Shown here one piece after another: positions 11,248 through 22,522 of a DNA stretch of 64,000 bases. Origin of the DNA: Neospora caninum Liverpool (lineage: Eukaryota > Apicomplexa > Conoidasida > Eucoccidiorida > Sarcocystidae); contig NC_018385.1 in NCBI RefSeq assembly GCF_000208865.1, positions 558,001 to 622,000 on the forward strand. The letters are read 5' to 3'. The stretch's first letter is position 1. The number at the start of each line of letters is the position of its first letter. Position numbers and translations under genes: made by a program. The notes under the pieces are model-generated. The model worked only from the letters and a program-made list of their open reading frames with translations. It did no database searches and was not told the DNA's origin.

Positions 11248-14200
11248 TTACGCTGCCTGGGCGTCTTCGCCTTCCTGAACGCGCGCGTCTTGCTCGCTTT
11301 CCTCTCCGTTGTGTTTATCTTCCCATCGCTCTGCCTCTCTCGGTTTGGCTGTCTCTTTCTCAATCACTTCCTCGCTTTCTGACGTCCTCCTCGCCGGTCG
11401 CTGCTCTCCTCTTGCGCTCGCCCGCTCTCTTCTCTCGGAGCCTCGGGCGCCCTCCTTCGTCTCCTCGTCTCCAGCGCCAGTCCGTGGCGAGCTCTCGCGC
11501 TCCTCTTTCTCCGCCTCGTCTCGGTTTCGGGAAAAGAATTCCCTCGGCGCTTTTCTCTCGCCACAGGCGCCTTCCCCTCGCTCGTGCTGGATCTCGTCCG
11601 CCAACGGCCGGGTAGCTGCGCGCCGCGAGTTCGCCGTCTTTGAAGGCATTTGAAAGCAGCTTTTTTCCCACGTCAGTTTTGTGCTCGCCAAGCGCGGCGA
11701 CGATTCCTGAGATTTTGCGGAACTCCACTGAAACAAGCTGTTGTCGGGAGCGGCTGCAAGGCATTCCAGTCGCGGACGATCGTCCCGCGCTTTCACCGCG
11801 ACGTTTTCGCGCCGCCTCGCCGCTTCTGCGTGGCGAGAAAACGCGGTCTTGGGAATCCCCGGAACGCCGCTGTCCCCCGTTGAATCGGATGTACATACCT
11901 CTGGATCTCCGGATCGATGCTTCCGCAGCGGCTTTCCTTTTCGTGACACAGAAGTAGCGGGACGAGCGTCGGCGCTCGTGGATGCGGTCTGCGCCGAAAC
12001 GGGAATGCGTAGGAGTTCCCTTCGTCTGCGCTTCAACCGCAGAAGTCGGTTTTTCTCCAGCACGGCGCAAACGCGCGCATACGCCGCCGCTGAGGAAATA
12101 TGCAAAGCACGGCAAACACACACGTCTGTGAGTGTGTTCAGAGCATCTGTGAAGCTTTGGAGCCAGACGGATCGTGGATCTGTCTAGCGCAACAGAAACA
12201 AATGTGTGGAATTGTTTTTGTTCTTCGTCATAAGAGAAACTTGTGCGCATTTATACACAAACCCAGAAAAAAAATTTCCGGGAATCGTTCATTCCTTCGA
12301 ATCGTAAGGACAGGGACGAGGAAAGGCTGTGTCCTTTCACCTGCTCTCGTTCGTCGTCCTCCCTCCAAGTCGCGGTTTCTGCCGTCTGCATAATTCTTTA
12401 CTTGCATCGTATGGTGATGTGTACACGCCCACACATATACCTGTGAAAACTATACGTAAATGCCTGTTCGTTGATGTATATGAGTGGGTACATATATATA
12501 TATATATATATCTACATATGTATCTACATATATATACACATATATTTGCATAATTATGTGTGTGTATAAATGCATATATTTGTGGAAGAAAGGATTCTGT
12601 TGCACATATGTTCTGCCTCATTCATTGCCTGGCTGAGCCTTGATGACGAGGTAGAGAAGCAAATGTCGCGCAGATAGGAATACAAGCTCATACAAGGAAT
12701 GCATACATATAATACGTATATATATATATATACACATATAGAGAGATATGTAGAGGGGAGCGGGGCGGGTTGAATTTCTACCTGCAGATATTCTGTCCTT
12801 TCCTTTTAGTTGCAGCATCTCCCTCAGGAGCTCTAGACCGTCTGGTCCCATGACCCGGCCGAATTGGCGAAGCACGTCCGCCGCTTCCTGACTTGACGAG
12901 GGGCACTCTCGCTGAGACGCGGATGAGGGAGGAAGGGGGATCGTGCTTGTCGGTTTCCAAAGTTTACCATCGCTTGGTTTCTGACGTGTCACCTTCCCGT
13001 CTCGACGCTCTTCGATTGGGCAACAGTCAGGGTCTGTGGCGGGAGCGCCTTTCTCTCGCAGCGGTTCACTCCCGGTCTTCTCTGGTGGAGATCCCTTCTT
13101 CGAGGCGGCAGGCGAGCGGCGCTCGAGAGGGAGGATGTTGCATCTCTGATTGAACGGAAACCCCTTGTTGGGACAGAGTTTCTCTTGCTCCTCGGTCAGA
13201 TTGCCGGTAGGTTTTGCCTCTCCGCGTGTGTTTTCCTCGCGCGCTCTGTGGCAGGCAGCGACTCTCCGTTGGTGCCCCGCTTCTGCTTCCGCTGTGTTTC
13301 CTTCCTCGTCTTCGCGGTCAAAGTTCACCACTTCTCCGTCTCGTGTTTGGTCAACTTGGGCCTCTCCGGCGTCTTCGGTTTCTTCGTTCTCCTTCGATTC
13401 GAGTCCTGCTTCCTCCTTTCTGCGACAGGAGCTGATGACCCCGTCCCAGTCGACAGGCGGCCAGAGTGGCAACATGCGAACCCACATTTCTGCCTCTTTC
13501 AGAAGCGCGGCTTCGGCGGTCTCGGCCCCTTCGAGAGTCGTCTCTTCTGTGTCTTGTGAACTCCAGCGGGCGAAAAAAGCATTTTCCTGCACGCGCGAGT
13601 GTTCGCCTCCCGGGCCCACCAAAGCTCGTCGCCTGGCGGAGTCACATCTGTCAATTCCAGACGGCCCGAGGAACCGCCGCGCGCTTTCGCCTTGCTCCAG
13701 GTGCGAGCCCGCGGACGCGAAGAACGCCACCTCAGCCTCGCCAGGGTCTCCACTGTTTCGCTCTGTTGCGCTGCTAGTTGTCGAAGAAGGCATTGCGCCT
13801 CTTCTCTCTCCTTGCGTCGCTAGTGACCCCCTCAACGTTCGTCCTCTCCCGCCAGCGGGACCGCTCGCGTCTTCGCCTCTTTGTCTGCCGCCTGCACTGT
13901 CTTCGTGTCCTCGCCCACCCGCTTCTTCCCGATCCTCCAGGGAGGCTTCCCCCCTGTCTCCCTCCCCGGCTCTTCTCTTCTGCTCCCTCTCTCTTTCGTC
14001 TTCTCCGTCTCGCTCGCTCCGTCCTTCTCTCCGACGCGGCAACGTCGCTGTCAACTCCCCCGCGAGACGGCCGCGTGGACCTACGCCCGGGGAAGCGGAA
14101 GAAACAGCGCGGGAGGGGCAGAACGTACTTTGGATTCCGCGCGCGTCCGCAACAATGCTGCTGGAATCTGTGGAATGAGAAGCTGAAAGGACGGGCCCTG

Positions 14201-17200
14201 TCAGCCGCGCCCCACGCGCCTGAGTTGCTGTCTGTGCAGAGGCGCTCTGCGCCTGAGTTGCTTGTGCCGGAGAAGGAAGATCTGTCTCGGACGGCAGTCG
14301 GACCTCAAACCCACCGAGGCCGATGGGTCGAGGCCGGGTGGCGTGAAAGGCCTCCGGGGCCAGTGGGGGAAAAAACGGATTTTGTTTCACAGCAGGCAGC
14401 GTTCTCCTGGTCCCTGCGGGGGTAGCGGCCGGAAGCGACAGCCCACAGATTTCGGCCCACGTCCTCGCGTCGACTGGTGTCCCAAGAAGACGGAAAATCT
14501 GCTCAAAAAACAGGTTCACAGACAAAGGAAGAAACGGATGCACCGCTAGGCGCGAGCGCGTATGCAAACAGATAGTACAAGCACAGGAATCCGTGTTTCG
14601 CTGCTTTCCACATCCTGGCCGTCACCGGAGGACTCTTCGGAGACAGAAAACGCAAACTTAAGGGAGTGACCCACTTTACATCCAACACATAAACAAGTAC
14701 CACTTAAACAGAAGATCTACAAAAATATGATCAAGTCATGCATGTACACCTATCTGTTTATGTATATATATATATATATATATATATACATGCATGTGCA
14801 TTCATCTGTGTTTGCTCCTGCATCGGTGTCGGACCAAGACGAGAGCTCTGGAAAGTGGGACCGAGAAGGAACGAGAAAAACAGCGTTGCTGAAAGGTGGG
14901 CGTTAGAGAATGGCCGCCGAGGGCCAAGGAAAAACGTGGCATGAAGGGAAGACAAACATGGACGCGTCTCATGTCTGAATGCCAGTTTTGAGGCGCAGAG
15001 TCTGTTGGTGTCGGCGTCCCGTTTGCTGGCGCCAAGTGGGGCAGAGACAGCCCAGTCAAACGGACAGGTTAACAAGACGCCTTTTCGTAACACCGCTCGC
15101 CGCAATGCAACGGCCTGCTCTCACACGCCTACACACACACTTGTCCTTGTGTGTGTGTGTGTCCTCGTTTAAAAGCGTGATCATTCGAGAAGACGTCCTG
15201 ACAAAGGGAGAGACGACGTGTACAGAATGCGAGCGTTTTGGTGTCTTTTACTTTTGCTGACTTGCAATAGATAGATCATCTCGGATTCGCCTCGAAAGGG
15301 AGGCCGAAGAAGCGCCAGCTCCATGAAGATGATCGCGACAGACCAAATGTCGACTCCGAAAGAGTACACGGGCACAGACTCCGCCGTGCCTTCTCCGCGC
15401 ATGAGCAGGAGTTCTGGAGCTCGGTAAAAGAGACGCCTGCTTTCGCGATACGACCGCTCTCTGTCTTTCGGATCTGAGTGTATAGCAGAAGCTCACAACG
15501 CTCCATACCCCTGCCGAGAAGTCTAACGGTGAATCAGTGCCCCTGTCCGTCAGAACACTGGTTACGCTCGAAAAAACACCTGGCAACTGAAAAGTGAGTT
15601 TGTAGCGTTGGAAAACGCGGCACGGACGTGGAGCAAGGCCGTTTGTGCGGGCGTGCTACGCACACCGCCAATTTAAGAAGCGTTGTCTTTTTCTCCCTGA
15701 TGGATGTGAGGCGAAGCCATATCTACAGTGCGCTTCGTGTCTGCGGCTCCAGTGTACCCGTTGAAGCGCGCGTCATGGAGCGAAACGTGGTACGGACCAA
15801 AGCCTGAAATCTACTCGGTAGAAACTGTCTGAAGAGAACTAGTTTGCAGAACAGCCACGGCGCGCTTTCGACGGCCGAAGCTCCCGAGGGGGTGAACGGG
15901 AACCCGTGGGCGCTAAAGAGTTCCCGGTCCTACAGACCGCTGAGGGGCTGTTCGCGTGCAAGGAGAGGTGATGTGGATCTGCGAACGAAACGGGTTTTCC
16001 CGCGTTGGCGGGTGTTCTCGCCTGTTCCACGCGACGCGCGCCTTTTGCAGCGCTCTCACTTTCTGGTGTGTAGGCGCCCGCGGTCTCCTGAAGAAGTCTG
16101 CTGAATCCGAAGTCACTCAATTCAACCTCAACATCCGGAAGAATCTGGTCCATCTCGTCGCCACTGGCGTCTGCCGCAGGACACGGGGACACAACCGCGT
16201 CGAGTTCCAGATTGTTTTCGACGACGTCGGTACTTGCGGCAGTTTGTTCTGAGTGGCGAGCTCGATTTCTTCGCCCCGCTCAGCCGTGGACAGTGCAGAT
16301 CGACAGCCCGTCGTTCCACGGATGTTTTGCCGTGAGAGGCCTCGGCGGTTGCTTGGTTGCTTTCTGCGTCTCTCCGGTTCCACCGAAGTCGCACAACGTG
16401 CAAGGCAATGCACGCCGCGACACCTTTTGCACTTTTTTCCGAGGACTCCCGCCTCTTCCTGGTTACCGAACGAGGGCGAACAAGTCCCGCAACACCGTGA
16501 CATCGTCTTGTGCTGCCTTACCGATTCTCAGCTGCATGAATCCTACCTCGTTCCGCAGAAGGGATGGAACCTCCACGCGTCTGTCTCGCGATCTTTCCAA
16601 TCGAGCGCTCGGGACCGTTCTCGTCTCCGATGCACGTCTCCACTCCACGAAGCGTCGGTGCATTCTCTGGTGCTCCGAGCGTTCGAGAGGTGTCCGAACG
16701 CTGACGTTCTCCGTGAACAGGAACTCCCTTTGGTGTCGTTTTTGTCGTGCGGTCGCCGGCGCACGTGGGATTCCGTTTCCTTCCGACGGACGGTCGAATG
16801 AGGATGTTTTCCGGCTTCAAGTTGCGGTGGAGGATGCCGTGTGCGTGCAGGCAACTCAGGCCGAGCAAAATCTTCTGGAGAATGCGCCACACAAACTCGC
16901 AGTGTATTTCTCTGCTGTGGAACTCAGGCGAGCGGCTTCGCGAGCGTCGGGGCGAGGGGCTCGACGCAGCTCGGGAGCGAGATTTCTGTTTGTTCGCCGA
17001 CGCGGGCGAGACCGCACAAGCTCCATCTGTTGACGGCGTGGCAGTGGCCGGTGGGGAACAGGGAGTGAAGAATCCAGTCACCTTTAGCCCCTACGGCAAA
17101 AGGCACAGCAGCAATCCCGCAGCAACTCATGGCTGAGTTTCGAGTTCGAGGAACGGTCGCGAGTCGGTAGGCCTGGAGCCGTCGCGCGGGGCATCTGAAT

Positions 17201-19265
17201 GTCGAGAGTCGCCAACGCGGGACAACAGCCAGAAAAGCGGAAATACAAGGCGAACCCAGAAGCAGCGTTTCGAGCGTGAAGCCTCTCCATCCCTTTTCGG
17301 CCAGCACGCTCAACGGGAAAAGCGAAGAGAGATCAACGGTGCATCAGAAAAGGAAGGAGGGGATACGACTCGAATGACCGTGCAGCACAGGAGAACAGGG
17401 CAGAGATACTCAAAGCCTCGGCTGCTTTAGTGGAAAGACGAAAGAGGCACAGAACGCACCTCCCAGAAAGACCGTAGGTTGGTCTCACAGAAATCAGTTA
17501 TCAGGTAGAGCGTGCTGCCCTCGATGTGGCATCCGAAAAACTCAACAACATTCAAAGGTTTATGAGCATCTTCGGCGTGCGTCATTGGCTGGAAGACATC
17601 CGCAGATTGCGTCTTCTGCGCAACGTTTTCCGTCCCGCTCCCCCCCCAAATGCCATTCCGATGTGCGGCGACTGGAGAATTTCCTTCTCGATGCACGTTC
17701 CCGTCCAAACGCGGGCGTCTCTCTCGTGGATAGGAAGAAGAGTGGGAACGAGACAAAGCAGAGCAGGAAGACCCACAAGTGGGCGGGAGAGAGGTAAACG
17801 AGGTCGACGAAGAAGAGACGTGGCTGCTTTCCGTCCCGTCACGCTTCGCTGTTCTTCTCCCTCCCTCTGGATCCTCTTGTTGGTGCACCTGAATTCGCTG
17901 CAGGTGAAGTTCTTGCAAGAGCGATGCTTCTCGGAGCAACGACGCAGGAACGCCGTCGTCGATTTCTGCGTTTGCGCTCGCCAGATTGACGCTTCGAACA
18001 GCCACGCGTGTAAAGAGAGGGCGTCGTTCCAAGTCTTGCGAGAGGCCGCACCGGGGGCAAGCGGCAGCTAAAGGAGGAGGGGGGAAAGGATGAGCAGAGA
18101 GCGAACAGCAACGCAAATGGGAATTGGGCGAATGCGACACAGAAGACGGAAAGAGACATCTGCCTGGGCACCGAGGCTTCACACGTGGAGCAGGGTGTCT
18201 GCTATCAGTAGGATTGGTCCCTGCGGTAGGCGATGAAGCAAGTGACTCACCGGCTGGATGGACGTCGGTTGTTGAAGGTCGAGACATCATGCATACATCG
18301 CGGTATTTGCCGGTAGAAGCAGTAGCAGAACCAAGAGAAGACCGAGACGTACCGGAAGTAGCCCTGGAGATGCGCGTCGTGCGCTCGTCATGCAAATCTT
18401 GAGATGTAACCTGTGGCGGATCTACCCGGCATGTGTCTCGAGATGTGAATGATGCGGGAATGGAACGAGAATTCCAAGTGGAAGTCCGTTCCTCATTCTC
18501 CATTTGACGAGATCTCGCACGCTCAGGATCCCCATCCCCAACGTAAGTAAAGGTCCGCCCCGGCGTATAACCAGAACGGTGGACTTGTCCTTCGATTGCC
18601 CTCTTTAGCGATGCGTTCCGTACCGCCTCGACGACGGCCACCGGCAACCGAGCAATCCGAACTTTTCCCTTCGATCGTCTTTCACTGAGAACCCCACGGG
18701 GATCGAAACGGAGGCAAGACAGCAACCCCTCGCGTCTCAGCACCGCCGACCAGTGAGGCGAAGTCAGAACTTCAAGACGGATAGCTTTACAGGTAACCGC
18801 GAGCGACGAGTACGCAGTTGAAGTTCCCAGGGTCTCGAGAAGCAAACCGCAGATTGGTAGTAGCGAACAAGTTCCACAGAGCGACGGCGGTGGACAACCT
18901 GGAAAATCTCTACACCGGCTGTTTCCGATAGGCTCCTCTGGAAGAGAAGTTGTGTGGCGAAACAAAGATGCACCCAAGCATGTCTTCGTAAAGGCGCCTT
19001 CCTCGCAGCTACATGAAGCTAATTTAGCAACCAGAACGCTGTCAGGACAGACGCTCCTAGCACAACACCTGCTCGACAAGAATCTTTCCGGAGAGAAAAG
19101 GGATGCATTTCGAGCGGAAGGGGAAGTCTCCTTCCTCTGTGCTGCATCTGCATCGCTCGTTCTCCGTAGCTGGAGTGGCGATGGAATTTTTCCATGCGGA
19201 AACTCTGCAGTCGCATTTGGGCACGTGTCGGCGCGCACCAACTGCCGCCCGGGAGGTGCCTGCAT
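11248..19265 (-). CDS. CDK-family probable pseudokinase with F-box-like N terminus
   Basis: Six exons with matching phases encode 1743 residues: 19265-17460, 17090-16547, 16170-16060, 15473-15262, 14498-12782 and 12089-11248. Kinase landmarks in order are VAVR (421-424) in place of VAIK, a PSTAIRE-like helix [15 protein letters not shown] with its Glu (446), [20 protein letters not shown] (HRN 690-692 in place of HRD), LSDFGFSR (DFG 803-805), [10 protein letters not shown] (APE 838-840), [34 protein letters not shown] and [16 protein letters not shown]. These identify the CDK branch. The beta3 Lys is Arg and the catalytic Asp is Asn, so I infer loss or strong reduction of phosphotransfer. No clear Gly-rich loop is seen. 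Insertions of about 100 to 500 residues split the fold. Residues 135-180 (LLETL then [13 protein letters not shown] then [10 protein letters not shown]) resemble an F-box. The exon 2 donor may be 16522 instead of 16547, with another acceptor downstream. Confidence 0.8.
12492..12511. repeat. (TA)n microsatellite
   Basis: A TA tract in the last intron of the CDK-like gene, part of a wider TA/CATA-rich stretch to about 12580. A second tract follows at about 12716-12742. Confidence 0.95.
14763..14788. repeat. (TA)n microsatellite
   Basis: A pure TA tract of about 26 bases in an intron of the CDK-like gene. It is the last long TA tract before about 40.6 kb. Confidence 0.95.
15131..15162. repeat. 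(AC)n/(GT)n inverted repeat, hairpin-forming
   Basis: An (AC)5 run, an eight-base loop and a (GT)6 run form a near-perfect stem. It lies in the intron between the 15473-15262 and 14498-12782 exons of the CDK-like gene. Confidence 0.8.
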
Positions 19266-22200
19266 CTCTCGGGAAGAATTTTGAAGATTCCGGATAGGCC
19301 GACTCTTTTACGTGGAAATGGCTGCGTGCACGTGAATTTCTTCGCTGCTGTGTTGACTTCTCGGGGACGTATGGAGAGGAAATCGTGTGTCTCCTTGCGC
19401 CTTCGTGTTTCCTGCTGCCGTAGGGCATGGGGGCTTAACACTTAAAGGATTGAAGTTCACGGGAACGGGTTCTGTTTACAAATACTATGGATTCAGATAC
19501 ACAGGAGCTCCAGGGGGTTTTAAATGCTAGTTGAATGGTAGAGTGAAGGCCCTGCACCGATGAAATATGTGTGCGAACACGGATTTCATATGGAAGTTGG
19601 ATCTTTCGAGATAGGATGCGAGTTCAAGTGGCAACCGCATGTTACGTGTATATGGGGGGGATTACTGGTTGGATCGCCGGTCTGTGCTTGGCAGACGAGA
19701 ATATTTGGACGTGAGAGGAAAACAGTCTACAGTACGCACATGGCGGGACTTCTCTTCTGTGTATATGACAAGGGATTGTTAGAAACCGACCAGCCAAGCA
19801 CAAATTCGATGCCTATTTTTCAGTCTGTGGATTCGCTAGCAGAGATCTGGTGTACACAGGGACATAGTTTGGTGAATCCGACAGCGGGGTTCAAATCCCA
19901 AAATACGTTTTGAGTTGGTGTCTTCGATGCAGGGATGGGGAAGGATTGATTGTAGGAAGAAACTTTGAACCTCGAGTGAGACCGTTGCTTTCATTTCCGC
20001 GACTAGCTCGCAGGCTGTACTCAGCAGAGATTATGGGTGACAAAGCTTTCCTGACGAAAACCCAGAAGGAACAGAAGCGCAGCTGCAGCTTGTTGCGATT
20101 TTTCCTTTGTGCCTCATCGCAAACGAAAGACAGTAGGCGCCACAAAAGGGAAATGCTGCCCTCCACGAGTACGCCGTCTCCTGATGCGAACTCCTTGACA
20201 GCTCTTTCTTCGAACTCCAGAGAATCACAGAAAAAACGGGCCTTGTCTACTGCATCGCACATCGCCAATTAACACGAAAAATGACAAATTCCAGCGGTGA
20301 CAGAGAGATTCAACATACGCCACAGCGGCATCCGTTCAATTGCCGCGCTGTGCAACGCGTAACAAAAACGGGGGTTGTGTCTGTGCCCCTCTCATGGAAA
20401 AGGAACGTTTAGAAAAGTTTGCAATCCAGTGGAACGTAGAAGCGCTTGACTGAGAACACAAACTCGCAGATGAGGAATGAAAACTAGTCTTCAGAACAGT
20501 ATGTGGCAAGCGCTCAGCACCTTCCGGGTGATGGGAGAGAGAGGGAGAGCGTTCCCATGAATTGTGGTTCAGGATGTCTTTGACGCGGGAAATGAGAAAA
20601 CTCGACTTCAATTCTTCCATAAGAAATACATCAGGCAGCGGTGTGTCTGTAGTATCTTCAAGAATGCTTCGAAACAGCTGAAGCAACCCAAAAAATGCAG
20701 CAACGAGTGCGTGTTCGGCAGCTGCCACGGGAAAACGGTGAATCATCTTCGTACGGAGCAAAAGAAGCAGAGTCCTTCTTGAGTTTTTTCTGACAAGGCA
20801 ATAGAACGAAGCTAAGCGGACTTGCATGCGAGAGAAAGTAGGGCAAACAGCCCATCTACATTTCTCCGCGTGAACTGGTGCGGCGAATTGTACGATCTTA
20901 CAATCCGTCTTATCTGCCAGACGTGAATTGAGGAGATTCCTAAGGCTCTCCCACATCAAAAAACGGACTCAAATTAGAGGATTCATTTGTAGATCCCCAT
21001 CCAAATTGTAGGCGTGGGTTGTTTTACTCGATGATTCCTCTCGTGAGAGCGAACTGTGGACTCAAATCCAAGCAACCGGGACGCTGGTGTCTCAGCATCT
21101 GGCTCACAGCGTGCAAAGTAATGCCCCAAACCCGCCCAGCAATGGTTTTCTACAAGCTGCCAATAAAGGTAAATACGTATGTAATTTCACAAGTTCCTGG
21201 AAGGACGCTTTTCGGCACCGGACCTCCGAGAGTGGGCTTCCCTCCGAGACCGAACAGGTATAACATCCACCTAAAGGGCTGTCACTCTGCCTCTCCCAAG
21301 TTCAGTCTAATTCGTTCAGTATTTGGAGTGCATCCAAAAGAAGAGTCATCCTCGGTCGGATTCCGATGTCATCACCTGTTCTCCGCAATTCTTTTCTAAC
21401 AAACCACCCGCCACTGAAGCGGCACACCTGTCGAGTTGTGTGTCGTGGCTTCGAGGGGGAAAGTGTGATGGCTCATCAATTGCGTGTATCGGTATTGCGG
21501 GCCGCAGAACCCGCCCCCTACACACCCTATGCTTCTTCCTTGCCAGACTGGAAAAGCCGATTATCTGCTTTCGTCTGTCACAGACTCACGGACGGGTGGT
21601 AAACTTCCTGCCTTGCACGACACCAGGCAACGGCGTGCAACACCCAAGTTGCTAGAACAACGGAACGCACGGGCCGCGGTGTAGGAGTCCGAATTCCCGG
21701 ACATTTTGTATCTTAAATGCCAACCCTGTCGTTCGTTTCTGGCAACCTCAGGCTGTGAACTGAAAACCGAGGAAAGACATACACGCCTGGCTGGTCGCAT
21801 CGCCACGGCAGGCAAGCGACGCACACTGAAACATTCCCCTTCCTTGAACAGCCTATTTCCCTGCCGCCACAGAGATGCACAGAGATACGCAACCAATAGC
21901 TCCAGAGATCTTGTTCCTTCCCTGAAGAAACAGAACACTGGCGGGTAAAGCGGCCGTGATGGCGCCTCAGCAATGCGTCACTGTCCCGTAGGAGTTGATT
22001 TTTCTTCTCTCTGGCTCTGCCTAGCTGCTACGGACGTGGCGCCGCGCGTGATAAGCTTCACACCCGCCGATCCACTCTTCCTGGCCAACCGCCAGGGTCG
22101 CCTCACGTGTAGATGTATACCCCACGCTCGGGACTAGCAGGCACATCAATTGTGCGTCTTCCCGTCCATCCGTTTATTTTTCGCTTTTTTTCTGTCGGCT

Positions 22201-22522
22201 CAACTTGCAGAGGGAAAGCATTTTTGCAGTTTCTCGTGGCGTGTCTTTTTGTCGTCGGAGATCGGACGCCAGTTTCTCGCCATCCAGCGCGGAGGTGGGG
22301 CTGTGAGGGTTGTAGTTTCCTGGACACGCTGCGCTTCTGGACCGGGCCTTCCCCGAGGCAGCGAGCAACTCGACGACTGTCACTTGGTGGACCTGTTCTT
22401 TCGTCGCGGCGGTTTCTCTTCTTTTAATATCGGAGTACATTCTGAAGTGATAGTCTCCGACTCTGAATAGAGCTTAGGATATGTATTCGTGGTTTAGGGC
22501 AGCTCTGGCTCCAGCAGCGGCG
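19266..22522. other. gene-poor stretch; possible minus-strand exons at 19.9-21.0 kb
   Basis: This lies between the start of the CDK-like gene (minus) and the CAP gene (plus), so both promoters should be inside it. Two successive minus-strand open frames, 20956-20336 (from ATG, about 206 codons, with a helix-like stretch around FPVAAAEHALVAAFFGLLQL) and 20268-19891 (about 125 codons), could be exons of an unrecognised gene. I found no convincing donor/acceptor pair joining them and no domain. No microsatellites are present. Confidence 0.35.

Noticed and set aside
13150..14178. 342-codon plus-strand open frame
   Set aside because: It is antisense to the large insertion exon of the CDK-like gene; the minus frame continues kinase motifs across both splice junctions.
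19880..19912. tRNA T-arm-like word GGGTTCAAATCCC
   Set aside because: There is no matching A box, D arm or acceptor stem within 80 bases upstream.
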